Assembly: GCF_001428895.1 (NCBI RefSeq) | Contig: NZ_LMJA01000030.1 | Coordinates: 124,001 to 188,000, forward strand | Direction: 5' to 3' | DNA length: 64,000 nt | DNA from: Mycobacterium sp. Root265 | GTDB lineage: Bacteria > Actinomycetota > Actinomycetes > Mycobacteriales > Mycobacteriaceae | In this document: piece by piece, positions 17,293-29,613 of the stretch | Layout of the letters: every line of letters begins with the position of its first letter | How positions within the stretch are numbered: the stretch's first letter is position 1 | Made by a program: the position numbers and the translations under genes | The notes under the pieces: model-generated | Database searches by the model: none | Told to the model about the DNA's origin: nothing | Seen by the model: only the letters and a program-made list of their open reading frames with translations

Positions 17293-17739
17293 ATGTTCGA
17301 AACACCGTTTTCCGTCGTCGGAAACGTGGTCACCGATCCCATCTTGCGCCGCGTCGGCGAACAGGACTTCCTAAAGTTCCGGGTGGCCAGCAACTCGCGC
17401 CGGCGCAGCGCCGAGGGCGAATGGGAACCCGGCAATGCGCTCTACCTCACCGTCAACTGCTGGGGAAAGGTCGCCGACGGGGTGGCCGGGGTGCTCTACA
17501 AGGGTGATCCGGTGGTCGTCGTGGGCCAGATCTACACCAGCGAATACGACGACAAAGAGGGCAACCATCGGTCCACCGTCGAGGTGCGCGCGATATCGGT
17601 CGGGCCGGATCTGAGCCGCTGCCGGGCCAAGCTCGACCGGGTCCGGCCGGCCGCCGATCCGGTGCCGGCAGCCGGACCCGACGGTGGTGAGGGCGCCGAA
17701 CACACCGGCGAGCCGGAGGAGCTCCCGATCTCGGCGTAA
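17293..17739 (+). CDS. second single-stranded DNA-binding protein (SSB paralogue)
   Basis: 148 residues. The N-terminal ~110 form an OB-fold SSB domain: ETPFSVVGNVVTDPILRR, FRVASNSRRR, LYLTVNCWGKVADGVAGVLYKGDPVVVVGQIYTSEYDD. It lacks the long Gly/Pro tail and the acidic DDDIPF-type tip of replicative SSB; the tail here is short and Pro/Glu-rich. This matches the M. tuberculosis Rv2478c paralogue, which also stands before ettA. In actinobacteria the second SSB is linked to recombination, recovery or competence-like states rather than routine replication. It is likely the first gene of the ettA-gdh unit, and is divergent from marR across a 269-bp gap. Confidence 0.88.
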   Translation: MFETPFSVVGNVVTDPILRRVGEQDFLKFRVASNSRRRSAEGEWEPGNALYLTVNCWGKVADGVAGVLYKGDPVVVVGQIYTSEYDDKEGNHRSTVEVRAISVGPDLSRCRAKLDRVRPAADPVPAAGPDGGEGAEHTGEPEELPISA

Positions 17740-17806
17740 CCGGGCGGCCCGGTCGTGCCTAGGATGGTGCCGCGAGACTTTGGCGGACGAAAGGCAAGAC
17801 GACGGC

Positions 17807-19480
<1,674 letters not shown>

Positions 19481-19588
19481 ACCTGCGGGAGTGCCCGCGA
19501 ACCGGGCCTTGGCATCACTAAGGTTGCACGTGTGTGCCGTTGCGGCGGCAGGTCTCAGCGCAGAGGCAAGAGGTGAGGAGCCTTGGGC

Positions 19589-22500
19589 ATGACGGTGAAT
19601 CCCGGAACCACTGAACAGGTGCAGCTGAGTCAGGACGCACTTTCGCGACTGACGAGCGCCTACGTCGAGACCCACCACGGTCCGCACGGTGACGCGCCCG
19701 CGGCCGACACCGCGGTCACCGCACCGATCGAACGTGGCGCCCCGACGAAGGTGACACCGCAGCTGCTCGCGGCGCACACCAAGATGGGCCACCGCCGCAC
19801 GCCGGGGGAGACCCTGGTGGCGGTGTACCCGGCCGACGACCCGGGTGGCTTCGGCCCGGCGATCCAGGTCGTCACCGACTACAGCGCCATGCTGATGGAT
19901 TCGGTGACGGTGCTGCTACACCGTCTCGGTGTCGCCTACGTATGGGTGATGAACCCGGTGCTGCGCGCCCGCCGGGGCTCCGACGGTGAGCTGCTGGCGC
20001 TGGCGCCGGCCTCGGATCCGGATGCCCCCGACGGAGCCGACGAGATGTGGATCCACGTCGGGCTGTCGCCGACCGCAGATCCCGCGGCGGTGGACGAGGT
20101 GGCGGGCCTGCTGCCGTCGGTACTCGCCGACGCCCGGCAGGTCGCTGCCGATTCGGCGGCGCTCAACGCGACGCTGATCGGGCTGGCCAACGCCCTGGAT
20201 TCCGATCACGCCGGGCACTTTCCGGGCCCGGACCGCCGTGATGTCGCCGCCCTGCTGCACTGGCTCGGTGACGGTCACTTCGTGCTGCTCGGTTACCAGC
20301 GGTGCGCGGTGCACAACGGTCAGGCCACCGTGGACCCGGCCAGCCGGCTGGGCATCCTCAAGTTGCGCACCGATGTGCTGCCGCAGCTGACCGAGGCCGA
20401 CGATCTGCTGGTCCTGGCGCAGGCCACCATGCCCAGCTTCCTGCGCTACGGCGCCTACCCCTACATCGTGGTGGTCCGGGAGAACCCGGCCGGGCCCGCC
20501 TCCAACCAGGCCGTCGAGCACCGCTTCGTCGGCTTGTTCACGGTGGCCGCGATGAACGCCAACGTGCTGGAGATCCCGCTGATCTCACGGCGCGTGGACG
20601 AGGCGTTGGCGCAGTCACACTCCGACCCCAGCCATCCCGGTCAGCTGATGCTCGACGTCATCCAGACCATCCCGCGGTCCGAGCTGTTCGCGCTGCACAC
20701 TCCCGATCTGCTGGAGATGGCACGGGCGGTCGTCGATCTCGGATCGCTGCGGCGGGCGCTGCTGTTCCTGCGCGCCGACCAGCTGGGCCACTTCGTCTCG
20801 GCGCTGGTGTACCTGCCGCGCGACCGGTACACCACCGCGGTGCGGTTGGCGATCCAGGACATCCTGGTCCGCGAGCTCGGCGGCGTCAGTATCGAGTACG
20901 CCGCCAGGGTCAGTGAATCACCCTGGGCAGTCGTGCATTTCACCGTGAAGATGCCCGACGGCAGCCAGCGGGCGGATATCGACACCTCTGCGGACAACGA
21001 GATCCGGATCCAGCATCTGCTCACCGAGGCCGCCCGCACCTGGGCGGACCGCCTGATCGGGTCGGTCAAGACCGAATCGATCAGCCTGGCCGACGCCGAG
21101 TACTACGCCGGGGCGTTCCCGGAGATCTACAAGCAGGCCTTCACCCCGCAGGCTGCCATCGAAGACATCGCGATCATCGAAGAGCTGCAGGACAATTCGG
21201 TCAAACTGGTGTTCCGTGACGGCGGAGCGGAGCGGGTGGATCTGCTCACCTGGTACCTGGGTGGCCGATCGGCCTCGCTGTCCGAACTGCTGCCGATGTT
21301 GCAGTGCATGGGCGTGGTGGTGCTCGAGGAGCGGCCGTTCACCGTCACCCGACCCGACGGCCTGGTGGTCTGGATCTACCAGTTCGTGGTGTCCCCGCAT
21401 CAGTCCATCCCGACGACCCCCGAGTCCGAGATCGAGGATGTTGCCAAGCGGTTCGCCGACACGGTGACCGCCATCTGGCACGGCCGGGCCGAGATCGACC
21501 ACTTCAACGAACTGGTATTGCGGGCCGGTCTGACCTGGCAGCAGGTCACCATCCTGCGCGGCTACGCGAAGTACCTGCGCCAGGCGGGATTCCCGTACAG
21601 CCAGTCCCATGTCGAGGGTGTGCTCAACGGCAACCCGCACACCGCGCGGTCGTTGGTGGAGCTGTTCGAGGCTCTGTTCACCCTGGAAGCCGATGTCGAG
21701 GCCGGTGGTCGCAAACTGGACGCCCAGACCGCGGCGGCCGCCGTCGCCGCCGACATCGACGCCCTGGTCAGTCTGGACACCGATCGCGTGCTGCGGGCCT
21801 TCGCCGGCCTGATCCAGGCGACCCTGCGCACCAACTACTTCGTCGACAGCCCGGACTCGGCACGCGCCCAGAATGTGCTGTCCTACAAGCTCAATCCGGG
21901 GCTCATCGACGAACTACCGTTGCCCAAGCCGCGCTTCGAGATCTTCGTCTACTCACCCCGCGTGGAGGGCGTGCACCTGCGGTTCGGATTCGTCGCCCGC
22001 GGCGGGTTGCGCTGGTCGGACCGCCGCGAGGACTTCCGCACCGAGGTCCTCGGTCTGGTCAAGGCGCAGGCGGTGAAGAACGCCGTCATCGTCCCGGTGG
22101 GCGCCAAGGGCGGCTTCGTCGTCAAATCGCCGCCGCTGCCCAGTGGCGACGCCGCGGTGGATCGCGACGCCACCCGCGCCGAGGGCGTGGCCTGCTACCG
22201 GCTGTTCATCTCGGGACTGCTCGACCTGACCGACAACGTCGACAAGTCCAGCGGAGCCGTGATCACCCCGGCCGGTGTGGTGCGCCGCGACGGGGATGAC
22301 GCCTACCTGGTGGTCGCCGCCGACAAGGGCACGGCCACCTTCTCCGATATCGCCAATGATGTTGCGCATTCCTACGGTTTCTGGCTCGGGGATGCCTTCG
22401 CCTCCGGCGGATCGGTGGGCTATGACCACAAGGCGATGGGCATCACCGCCAAGGGCGCCTGGGAATCGGTCAAGCGGCACTTCCGCGAGATCGGCGTCGA

Positions 22501-24445
22501 CACCCAGTCCCAGGACTTCACCGTCGCCGGTGTCGGCGACATGAGCGGTGACGTGTTCGGCAACGGCATGCTGCTGTCCCCGCACATCCGGCTGATCGCG
22601 GCCTTCGATCACCGCGACATCTTCCTGGACCCCAACCCGGACGCCGCCGCCTCCTTCGCGGAACGGGAGCGCATGTTCGCCCTGCCACGATCCAGCTGGG
22701 CGGATTACGACCGCACGCTGATCAGCGAGGGCGGCGGGGTGTTCAGCCGGCAACAGAAGTCCATCCCGATCAGCCCGCAGGTGCGTGAGGCCCTGGGCCT
22801 GCCCGACGGTGTCGAGGAGATGACGCCGCCGGCGCTGATGAAGGCGGTGCTGCTGGCGCCGGTGGACCTGTTCTGGAACGGCGGTATCGGCACCTACGTC
22901 AAGGCCGAGACCGAATCCGATGTCGACGTCGGCGACCGCGCCAACGACGCCATCCGCGTCAACGGAAACCAGTTGCGGGTCAAGGTCTTCGGTGAGGGTG
23001 GCAACCTCGGCGTCACCCAGCGCGGACGCATCGAGTTCGACCTCGCCGGCGGCCGGATCAACACCGATGCGCTGGACAACTCCGCGGGTGTGGACTGCTC
23101 GGACCACGAGGTCAACATCAAGATCCTGATCGACTCGCTGGTGACCGCGGGCAAGGTGAGCGCCGATGAGCGCACCCCGCTGCTCATGTCGATGACCGAC
23201 GAGGTGGGCCTGCTGGTGCTGGCCGACAACATCGATCAGAACGATCTGATGGGCACCAGCCGCGCGAACGCGGCCAGCCTGCTGCAGGTGCACGCCCGGC
23301 AGATCAAGGAGTTCGTCACCGACCGGGGGCTCAACCGCGAGCTGGAGGCGCTACCGTCGGAGAAGGAGATCAGGCGCCGCCACGAGCTCGGGATCGGTTT
23401 GACCTCACCGGAACTGGCGACCTTGATGGCCCATGTCAAGCTCGCGCTCAAGGACGAGCTGCTGCGCACCGACCTGCCCGACCAGGAAGTGTTCGCCTCG
23501 CGACTGCCGCAGTACTTCCCGGTGGAACTGCGCGACCGGTTCACCAGCGAAATCCGTTCCCATCAGCTGCGTCGCGAGATCGTCACCACGATGCTGGTCA
23601 ACGATCTGGTGGACACCAGCGGAATCACCTACGCCTACCGGATGACCGAGGACACCGGCGTGGGTCCGGTCGACGCGGTGCGCAGCTATGTCGCCACCGA
23701 TGCGATCTTCGGCATCGGCGAGATCTGGCAGGGCATCAAAGCCGCCGGTGCCGAAGGGATTCCGTGTGCGGTGACCGACCGCATGACGCTGGACCTGCGC
23801 CGGGTCATCGACCGGGCCGGGCGCTGGCTGATCAACTACCGGCCGCAGCCGCTGGCGGTCGGCGCCGAGATCAACCGGTTCGCCGAGAAGGTGGCGCTGC
23901 TGTCGCCGCAGATGTCGAAATGGCTGCGCGGTGACGACAAGGCGATCGTGGCCAAGGAGTCCGGCGAGTTCGAAGCGCAGGGTGTGTCCAAGGAACTGGC
24001 CTACACCGTCGCCACCGGCCTGTACCGCTACAGCCTGCTCGACGTCATCGACATCGCCGATATCGCCGACCGCGATGCCGCCGAGGTGGCCGACGCCTAC
24101 TTCGCGCTGATGGACCATCTCGGCATCGACGGCCTGCTCACCGCGATCTCGCAGCTGGAGCGCGATGATCGGTGGCATTCGTTGGCGCGCTTGGCGATCC
24201 GCGATGACATCTATGGTTCGCTGCGGGCGCTGTGCTTCGATGTGCTGGCCGTCGGCGAGCCTGACGAGACGGGTGAGCAGAAGATCGAGGAGTGGGAGCT
24301 GACCAATAGTTCCCGCGTCGATCGGGCGCAACGCACCCTCGACGAGATCCACCGAGACGGTCAGCTCGATCTGGCGACGCTGTCGGTGGCGGCCCGCCAG
24401 ATCCGCAGCATGACGCGAACGACAGGAACAGGAACAAGTGGCTGA
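19589..24445 (+). CDS. gdh: NAD-specific glutamate dehydrogenase, large (180 kDa) type
   Basis: 1618 residues. The ATG at 19589 is chosen because AGGTGAGGAG ends 8 bases before it; an in-frame TTG at 19583 is too close. The enzyme deaminates glutamate to 2-oxoglutarate. The N-terminal half is the regulatory ACT-like region of large GDHs. The catalytic core begins near residue 800 with [19 protein letters not shown] and PVGAKGGF, where K840 is the likely catalytic lysine. A NAD-binding region follows, with [16 protein letters not shown]. It matches Rv2476c. In mycobacteria this enzyme is inhibited by the FHA protein GarA under PknG control. Its stop overlaps the thioesterase start. Confidence 0.95.
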   Translation: MTVNPGTTEQVQLSQDALSRLTSAYVETHHGPHGDAPAADTAVTAPIERGAPTKVTPQLLAAHTKMGHRRTPGETLVAVYPADDPGGFGPAIQVVTDYSAMLMDSVTVLLHRLGVAYVWVMNPVLRARRGSDGELLALAPASDPDAPDGADEMWIHVGLSPTADPAAVDEVAGLLPSVLADARQVAADSAALNATLIGLANALDSDHAGHFPGPDRRDVAALLHWLGDGHFVLLGYQRCAVHNGQATVDPASRLGILKLRTDVLPQLTEADDLLVLAQATMPSFLRYGAYPYIVVVRENPAGPASNQAVEHRFVGLFTVAAMNANVLEIPLISRRVDEALAQSHSDPSHPGQLMLDVIQTIPRSELFALHTPDLLEMARAVVDLGSLRRALLFLRADQLGHFVSALVYLPRDRYTTAVRLAIQDILVRELGGVSIEYAARVSESPWAVVHFTVKMPDGSQRADIDTSADNEIRIQHLLTEAARTWADRLIGSVKTESISLADAEYYAGAFPEIYKQAFTPQAAIEDIAIIEELQDNSVKLVFRDGGAERVDLLTWYLGGRSASLSELLPMLQCMGVVVLEERPFTVTRPDGLVVWIYQFVVSPHQSIPTTPESEIEDVAKRFADTVTAIWHGRAEIDHFNELVLRAGLTWQQVTILRGYAKYLRQAGFPYSQSHVEGVLNGNPHTARSLVELFEALFTLEADVEAGGRKLDAQTAAAAVAADIDALVSLDTDRVLRAFAGLIQATLRTNYFVDSPDSARAQNVLSYKLNPGLIDELPLPKPRFEIFVYSPRVEGVHLRFGFVARGGLRWSDRREDFRTEVLGLVKAQAVKNAVIVPVGAKGGFVVKSPPLPSGDAAVDRDATRAEGVACYRLFISGLLDLTDNVDKSSGAVITPAGVVRRDGDDAYLVVAADKGTATFSDIANDVAHSYGFWLGDAFASGGSVGYDHKAMGITAKGAWESVKRHFREIGVDTQSQDFTVAGVGDMSGDVFGNGMLLSPHIRLIAAFDHRDIFLDPNPDAAASFAERERMFALPRSSWADYDRTLISEGGGVFSRQQKSIPISPQVREALGLPDGVEEMTPPALMKAVLLAPVDLFWNGGIGTYVKAETESDVDVGDRANDAIRVNGNQLRVKVFGEGGNLGVTQRGRIEFDLAGGRINTDALDNSAGVDCSDHEVNIKILIDSLVTAGKVSADERTPLLMSMTDEVGLLVLADNIDQNDLMGTSRANAASLLQVHARQIKEFVTDRGLNRELEALPSEKEIRRRHELGIGLTSPELATLMAHVKLALKDELLRTDLPDQEVFASRLPQYFPVELRDRFTSEIRSHQLRREIVTTMLVNDLVDTSGITYAYRMTEDTGVGPVDAVRSYVATDAIFGIGEIWQGIKAAGAEGIPCAVTDRMTLDLRRVIDRAGRWLINYRPQPLAVGAEINRFAEKVALLSPQMSKWLRGDDKAIVAKESGEFEAQGVSKELAYTVATGLYRYSLLDVIDIADIADRDAAEVADAYFALMDHLGIDGLLTAISQLERDDRWHSLARLAIRDDIYGSLRALCFDVLAVGEPDETGEQKIEEWELTNSSRVDRAQRTLDEIHRDGQLDLATLSVAARQIRSMTRTTGTGTSG

Positions 24446-24851
24446 GCGTTTCACCACACCGGTGCCGGTGCGCTGGTCGGATATCGACATGTACCAGCAC
24501 GTCAACCACGCCACCATGGTCACGATCCTCGAAGAGGCCCGGGTGCCTTTTCTGCACGAGCCGTTCGTCAACGACATCGAGACCATCGGGTTGCTGATCG
24601 CCGAGGTGAAGGTCACCTACAAAGGGCAACTGCGCCTGATGGATTCGCCGTTGCAGGTGACCATCTGGGTGAGCAGGCTACGCGCGGTGGACTTCAACCT
24701 GGGCTATGAGGTGCGCTCGGTGCACGCCGATCCGGAGTCCAAGCCCGCGGTGATCGGCGAGACCCAGCTGGCGGCCTTCAACATCGAGGAGCAGAAGCTG
24801 GTGCGGCTGCTGCCGCATCACCGCGAGTACCTGCAGCGCTACCAGCGGTGA
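24438..24851 (+). CDS. acyl-CoA thioesterase, 4HBT hot-dog fold
   Basis: 137 residues, GTG start 8 bases inside the end of gdh. The sequence [24 protein letters not shown] holds the catalytic Asp and the HVNH motif of 4-hydroxybenzoyl-CoA-type thioesterases, followed by the [12 protein letters not shown] strand. It would hydrolyse an acyl-CoA in the cytoplasm; the acyl chain is not known. It corresponds in place and length to M. tuberculosis Rv2475c. The tight overlaps on both sides suggest it is co-translated with gdh and the next gene. Confidence 0.9.
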   Translation: MAERFTTPVPVRWSDIDMYQHVNHATMVTILEEARVPFLHEPFVNDIETIGLLIAEVKVTYKGQLRLMDSPLQVTIWVSRLRAVDFNLGYEVRSVHADPESKPAVIGETQLAAFNIEEQKLVRLLPHHREYLQRYQR

Positions 24852-25510
24852 ACAGCCCCGAACGCGGTTTGTGGCTCGATGACGCCGCGCACCGTAAAGA
24901 CCTGTCCACCTTCGTCGACCGGGCGCTGCGGCTCGACGACTCGGCGGTGATCCGGTTCCGGGAGCGTGCGGGCAGCGGGCAGGTGGTGGCCTGGGTGTCC
25001 ACCGGATTCGATGTGCTGGCCAGCCGGGTGGTCGCCGGTCGGGTGCGCCCGACGGACCTGTCGGCGGGAGCGGACACCTTGGTGCGCTCGCTGTCGGCGA
25101 TGGACGCCTCCGGTTATGTCGAGCCGGGTTTCGCGATGGATTCCGCGTGGCGTGGTGTGCTGCCGCCCGATACCGGGTTCACGCACCTCGACGATGTGCC
25201 GGCCTGGGCGATCCTGGAACTGGTGGAGCGGGGCACCGCGCTGGCCAAGGAACACAGCAGCGCGCACGGGCCGCCGGCCTCGCTGCTGGATCAGGAGGTC
25301 CTCGCGGTCAGCGCAGGGGAGACCACGGTCGGTATCCCGATGCGTTGCGTCTTCGCGTTGACCGCCATGGGGTTTCTGCCGCAGAGCGCCGACGTGCTGT
25401 CCTCGGACGAGATCGTGCGGGTCCGCGTGCATCCCGCGTGGCTGCGGGTCGACGCGCGGTTTGGCACGGTGTACCGGCGCCTGGGCGACCCGGCGATGGT
25501 GCTCAGGTGA
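24848..25510 (+). CDS. conserved mycobacterial protein (Rv2474c-type)
   Basis: 220 residues, GTG start sharing GTGA with the thioesterase stop. I recognise it by place and length as the homologue of Rv2474c, whose function is unknown. No membrane segment, signal peptide or catalytic motif is visible. The sequence is a mix of short helices and strands, with a well-formed central section LPPDTGFTHLDDVPAWAILELVERG. It is the last gene of the ssb-ettA-gdh unit and converges with aglA after 15 bp. Confidence 0.7.
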   Translation: MNSPERGLWLDDAAHRKDLSTFVDRALRLDDSAVIRFRERAGSGQVVAWVSTGFDVLASRVVAGRVRPTDLSAGADTLVRSLSAMDASGYVEPGFAMDSAWRGVLPPDTGFTHLDDVPAWAILELVERGTALAKEHSSAHGPPASLLDQEVLAVSAGETTVGIPMRCVFALTAMGFLPQSADVLSSDEIVRVRVHPAWLRVDARFGTVYRRLGDPAMVLR

Positions 25511-25525
25511 TGGTGCGCGGCTGAG

Positions 25526-27040
25526 CTACACCAACCACGCAGCGGTGTCAGGTGCCAGCTTTCCGTCCACCAGCGGCCCGCTGGTCAGCAGCACCTCGCC
25601 GTCCGGAAGCGCGATGGGCGCAGCGCCGGCGTTGAACGCGCACACCAGTCCACCGGGTCGCCGGAACACCGAATCGCTCAGCCACTCCACGGTGTTGCCG
25701 GCGAATTCGGCACGCCCGCTGCGTAACGCGATGGCCCGCCGGTAGAGCGTCAGCGTCGACCCCGGGTCGCCCCGCTGCGCCTCGACCGTGAGCGATGCCC
25801 AGTCCGCAGGCATCGGCAACCAGGTGTCCGGTGCCGAGGAGAACCCGAACGGCGGCGCAGAACCGCTCCACGGCAACGGAACCCGGCAGCCGTCACGGCC
25901 GCGTTCTATCCGGCCGGAGCGCTCCCACACCGGATCCTGCAACACGTCGTCGGGTAGCTCGACATTGGGCAGGCCCAGTTCGGCGCCGTTGTAGACGAAC
26001 ACCGATCCCGGCAGTGCGAGCTTCACCAGCGCCATGGCGCGTGCCCGCCGTAACCCGGCAGCGCCGCCGCCGTACCGGCTGACTTCGCGCGGCACATCGT
26101 GATTGGACAGTGTCCACGTCGGTGCCGCCCCGGCCAGTGCTGCCGCGTCCAGCGAGTTGTCGATGGCCGCCCGGATTCCCGCCGCGTCGTAATCGGTCTG
26201 TACCAGTTGGAAGTTGAAGCCCAGGTGCAGTTCGTCGGGACGCAGATATTTGGCGAACTGTTCGTTGCCGTGCACCCAGATCTCGCCGATGGTGACGGCG
26301 TCGGGATAGTCGTCGAGCACGGTGCGGATGAACCGGTGGATGTCGTGCACGGCCTCGTTGTCGAAGCGGGGGTCGTCGGCCTTGTTGCGCAACAGTTCGT
26401 TCTCGCGCAGATCCATGTCCGGCAGTGTCTGCGGCTTGGCCATCCCGTGCGCCACGTCGATGCGGAACCCGTCCACACCGCGGTCCAGCCAGAACCGCAG
26501 GGTCTTCTCGATATCCTCGAAGACCTCGGGGTGCTCCCAGTTCAGGTCGGGCTGGGCGGCGTCGAACAGGTGCAGGTACCACTGCCCGTCGTCCACCCGG
26601 GTCCAGGCCGGCCCGCCGAATATCGACACCCAGTTGTTGGGCGGCTGGTCGCCGACCCCGTCGCGGAAGATGAAGCGGTCCCGGCGTGCCGGGTCGGCCA
26701 GTGCCTCGACGAACCACGGATGCGCGGAGCTCACGTGATTGGGCACCAGATCCATGGTGAGTCGGATACCGCGGGCGTGCGCGGCCTCGACCAGCCGGTC
26801 CAGCGCGTTCAGATCACCGAACAGCGGGTCGATATCGCGGGGGTCCGAGACGTCGTAGCCGTGGTCGGCCATCGGGGACACCATCACCGGGTTGAGCCAC
26901 AGGGCCTGCACCCCGAGTTCGGCCAGATAGTCCAGCCGCTCGGTGATGCCGTCGAGATCCCCGACGCCGTCACCGTTGCTGTCGGCGAACGAGCGCGGGT
27001 AGACCTGATAGAACACGGCCCGCGACCACCACGGTGTCAT
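25526..27040 (-). CDS. aglA: alpha-glucosidase, glycoside hydrolase family 13
   Basis: 504 residues, ATG sharing one base with the glbO stop. A GH13 TIM barrel is clear: FYQVYPRSFADSNGDG, MDLVPNH, GFRIDVAHG with nucleophile D195, IGEIWVHG with acid/base E253, and LSNHD with D315. The sequence is of the oligo-1,6-glucosidase/alpha-glucosidase group and matches Rv2471 (AglA). It would release glucose from alpha-glucosides in the cytoplasm, feeding trehalose or glycogen turnover. No signal peptide is seen. It is last in a run with esterase, bicupin and glbO on the minus strand. Confidence 0.93.
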   Translation of the reverse strand: MTPWWSRAVFYQVYPRSFADSNGDGVGDLDGITERLDYLAELGVQALWLNPVMVSPMADHGYDVSDPRDIDPLFGDLNALDRLVEAAHARGIRLTMDLVPNHVSSAHPWFVEALADPARRDRFIFRDGVGDQPPNNWVSIFGGPAWTRVDDGQWYLHLFDAAQPDLNWEHPEVFEDIEKTLRFWLDRGVDGFRIDVAHGMAKPQTLPDMDLRENELLRNKADDPRFDNEAVHDIHRFIRTVLDDYPDAVTIGEIWVHGNEQFAKYLRPDELHLGFNFQLVQTDYDAAGIRAAIDNSLDAAALAGAAPTWTLSNHDVPREVSRYGGGAAGLRRARAMALVKLALPGSVFVYNGAELGLPNVELPDDVLQDPVWERSGRIERGRDGCRVPLPWSGSAPPFGFSSAPDTWLPMPADWASLTVEAQRGDPGSTLTLYRRAIALRSGRAEFAGNTVEWLSDSVFRRPGGLVCAFNAGAAPIALPDGEVLLTSGPLVDGKLAPDTAAWLV

Positions 27041-27444
27041 CAGAAAGCGGAGTTGACCATCGAATCGGCGGCCATCTGCAGGTAGTCCAGCAGGGCCCGC
27101 CGGTGGGCGTCGTCCAGGGTCGCCGAGTCGATCGAGGCGACCGCGGTGTGCATGCACCGCAGCCAGGCGTCACGTTCGAGGTAACCGATCCGGAACGGTG
27201 AGTGACGCATCCGCAGCCGCGGGTGGCCGCGCTCGTCGGAGTAGGTGCGCGGCCCGCCCCAGTACTGCTCCAGGAACAGCCGCAGCCGCTCCTCGGCGCC
27301 GTCCATATCGCCCTCGGGATACAGCGGCAGCAGGATCTCGTCGTCGCGCACCTGCTCGTAGAACCGCGCCACGATCGCGGCGAACGTGGCATGGCCTCCG
27401 ACTTCGTCGTAGAACGAGCGTTGCGGCTGAGTCACCACACCCAT
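27040..27444 (-). CDS. glbO: group II truncated haemoglobin GlbO
   Basis: 134 residues from the ATG at 27444; a longer frame starting at 27465 would run into the bicupin stop. The 2-over-2 globin signature is complete: Y42 (CD1), RMRH with proximal H81, W94 (G8), and [11 protein letters not shown]. These match GlbO of M. tuberculosis (Rv2470). GlbO binds oxygen tightly and is linked to peroxide or redox chemistry near the membrane. The first base of the aglA start is the last base of this gene's stop, so the pair is co-translated. The bicupin gene ends only 10 bp upstream. Confidence 0.95.
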   Translation of the reverse strand: MGVVTQPQRSFYDEVGGHATFAAIVARFYEQVRDDEILLPLYPEGDMDGAEERLRLFLEQYWGGPRTYSDERGHPRLRMRHSPFRIGYLERDAWLRCMHTAVASIDSATLDDAHRRALLDYLQMAADSMVNSAF

Positions 27445-27454
27445 TGTTCCCGAT

Positions 27455-28504
27455 CTAGCCGCCACGCACCGGTGGGGGGCCGACGACTACGAGGTCGAGC
27501 TCCGCGCGGGCCCGGGCGAAACCCTCGGCGGGAAAGCCGACAGCGGTGCCCTCGGCGTGCACATACGCCTCGGTCGGGGTGTTCATGTAGTCGAAGAACT
27601 TCTCGAACACCCCGGTCGTCAACAGGCCGAGCATCTGCGTGGTGTGGCTGTCGAACGCGAAGCTGTGCACGGTGCCCGCCGGGGCGTGCACGAAGTCGCC
27701 CTTGGTGAGCAGCAGTTCCTGGCCGTTGACGTGCAGCAGGATCCGGCCTTCCAGGCAGAAGAAGTTCTCGGTGTGCTCGCGGTGGAAGTGCCGCGGAATG
27801 TAGTCGCTCTTGACGCCGATGGTGTGCAACGCGAAGTAGGTGGCATCGGTGTTGCGCGGCCGGGCCAGGAACGTGTTGAGCTGGTCCTCGCCGGCCAGAC
27901 GATCACCCTCACCGGCCCGCAACACGTAGGGAGTGGCGCCGGCGGGCAGGCCCACACCGGTGACCGGAGGCAGCGACTTCTTCTCCAGATCATGGGCGCG
28001 GATGCCGAAGCGTTCGGCCGTCTCGGACTGCTGCGCGGGGGACACCCCGGCGTCGTACACGTGCGACGCCGTCTCGCGGCCCACGGACTGCGCCCACCGG
28101 TGACCGCCACCGGTCAGCCAGCTCAGGAACCGGGTGCGGTGTGCCAGCATCCGGTAGGCGTACGGGGTGCCGGCCGGGATGGTCACCGAATCCCCGGGCA
28201 CCAGGTGGTGCGTCTCGCCGGGCAGCCACACCTGCAGCGCTCCGTCGGTGAGGTAGAGGAAGCGGTGCTCGTCATCGTGGGACACGAAGCCGGTCTCGGT
28301 GCCCTTGGCGCCGTAGACGTACGCCGCGCCGAACTGGCCTCCGGTGTCCTCGGGCCGGGCGATGACGGTGACGAGTTGGCCGCCGAGTTCGTAGCGCAGC
28401 CCTTCGCCGGCGGCCAGGTGGTAGGGCAGGCAGCGCCCCGGCAGTGCGTTCTGCAGCGGTGCGGCGGCCTGGACGTCATCGAGGGTGGGGATGTCGAGTG
28501 TCAT
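27455..28504 (-). CDS. bicupin dioxygenase, quercetin 2,3-dioxygenase type
   Basis: 349 residues with two cupin domains. The C-terminal cupin has a full metal site, HFHREHTE (H239, H241, E246) and H280. The N-terminal cupin keeps H76, but the position of the glutamate is R81, so it probably does not bind metal. Phrases such as [12 protein letters not shown] and [14 protein letters not shown] are typical of the quercetinase family. Such enzymes open the flavonol ring, releasing CO; other aromatic substrates are possible. It overlaps the esterase gene by ATGA, suggesting that the two act in one pathway on an esterified aromatic compound. Confidence 0.78.
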   Translation of the reverse strand: MTLDIPTLDDVQAAAPLQNALPGRCLPYHLAAGEGLRYELGGQLVTVIARPEDTGGQFGAAYVYGAKGTETGFVSHDDEHRFLYLTDGALQVWLPGETHHLVPGDSVTIPAGTPYAYRMLAHRTRFLSWLTGGGHRWAQSVGRETASHVYDAGVSPAQQSETAERFGIRAHDLEKKSLPPVTGVGLPAGATPYVLRAGEGDRLAGEDQLNTFLARPRNTDATYFALHTIGVKSDYIPRHFHREHTENFFCLEGRILLHVNGQELLLTKGDFVHAPAGTVHSFAFDSHTTQMLGLLTTGVFEKFFDYMNTPTEAYVHAEGTAVGFPAEGFARARAELDLVVVGPPPVRGG

Positions 28505-29418
28505 GGCACGTCTTTCGATGGATGAGTTTTCAAGGTGTGGGCGAAGAAGGCTTCGATGGTGGGGAAGGAGGCGTACCGGTGCCGTGCGGTGAAAGCGCGC
28601 AACCGGGCGGTGGATCGCACCGCGGTGGGCGCCTGCGGTTCGCGTTCCAGGTGGCCCTGGTCGAGCGACTGGCCGGGTCCGAGTTCCAGGACGTCGCCCG
28701 GATTGAGGAACCCGTGACCGAACCCGTCGATCAGGTACAGCGCGGCATCGTCGCCGTTGCCTGCCAGCGCCTCGTAGAGGGCGATGCTGTGCGCCGCGGG
28801 AACCATGGTGTCCTGGAGTCCGTGCAGGATCAGGAAGGGCGGCGCGTCCGGACCCACGTGTGCGACGGGGCTCGCGTCCCGGGCGAGCAGCGGTCGTTCG
28901 GCGGCGGTGCCGCCCAGCAGATCGGCCTCGGGGCTACCCGCGCGTGCCTGGGACAGGTTGACCGGACCGTATCCGTCGACCACCGCCTGCACCGCGGATG
29001 AGACCGGCGCGGGCCCTTCTCCGGGCAGTCTGTCGACACCGGAATGCAGGCCGGCGAGTGCGGCGAGATGGCCACCGGCCGACGAGCCCCACAGCCCGAT
29101 GCGGCCGGGGTCGGCGCCGAACCGGTCGGCGTGTGTCCGCAGCCAGCGCACCGCGGCCCGGACATCGTGCAACTGCCCCGGATGCCGGGTGCCCGGCGCC
29201 AGCCGGTAGTCGATACTGGCCATCACATAACCATGGACGGCGAAGTGCCGTAACAGGTCTGGACGGGCGGTGCGGTCCTGCATCCGCCATCCACCACCAT
29301 GTAGCCAGACGATGACCGGCAGTCGGTCAGGTGACTGCGCCGGCCCGGTGACGTCGATGAGCAGCCCGGGGCCGAACTCATGGGTGGTTGTGCGGACGAC
29401 GGTGGAAACCGTGTCCAA
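28501..29418 (-). CDS. alpha/beta hydrolase esterase (hormone-sensitive lipase-like)
   Basis: 305 residues from a TTG preceded by GGAGG at a 10-base spacing. It has HGGGW (40-44) for the oxyanion hole, GSSAGG with nucleophile S113, HGLQDTMVP with the probable catalytic Asp, and GFGHGFL with the His. It has no signal peptide. It is the first gene of the minus-strand run that continues with the bicupin gene, sharing ATGA. An esterase that frees a phenolic or flavonoid substrate for the dioxygenase is a reasonable but unproven reading. Confidence 0.85.
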   Translation of the reverse strand: MDTVSTVVRTTTHEFGPGLLIDVTGPAQSPDRLPVIVWLHGGGWRMQDRTARPDLLRHFAVHGYVMASIDYRLAPGTRHPGQLHDVRAAVRWLRTHADRFGADPGRIGLWGSSAGGHLAALAGLHSGVDRLPGEGPAPVSSAVQAVVDGYGPVNLSQARAGSPEADLLGGTAAERPLLARDASPVAHVGPDAPPFLILHGLQDTMVPAAHSIALYEALAGNGDDAALYLIDGFGHGFLNPGDVLELGPGQSLDQGHLEREPQAPTAVRSTARLRAFTARHRYASFPTIEAFFAHTLKTHPSKDVP

Positions 29419-29613
29419 GGGGATGAATCCTCCGACTGCAGTGCCGGGGCCTGGGTCGCCGCCGTAGCGGTTGTAAGGCCCTTCCGTCAGTCACTGCGCT
29501 TAGCTAGCCTAACAGATTTTTCACCGGAAGTTCACCGGACTGACCAGCGAACACCGACAAAATTGCCGTGCGATCGGCCCCAAATCGTGGTGAACTGTCT
29601 TTCCGGAGGACGA

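Noticed and set aside
19583-19588. TTG start for gdh two codons upstream of the ATG
   Set aside because: The Shine-Dalgarno AGGTGAGGAG would be only two bases away; spacing suits the ATG at 19589.
29495-29525. Possible IdeR iron box around TTAGCTAGCCTAAC upstream of the HNH gene
   Set aside because: Only about 12 of 19 positions fit the IdeR consensus as I recall it, concentrated on one half. The neighbouring genes have no iron link.
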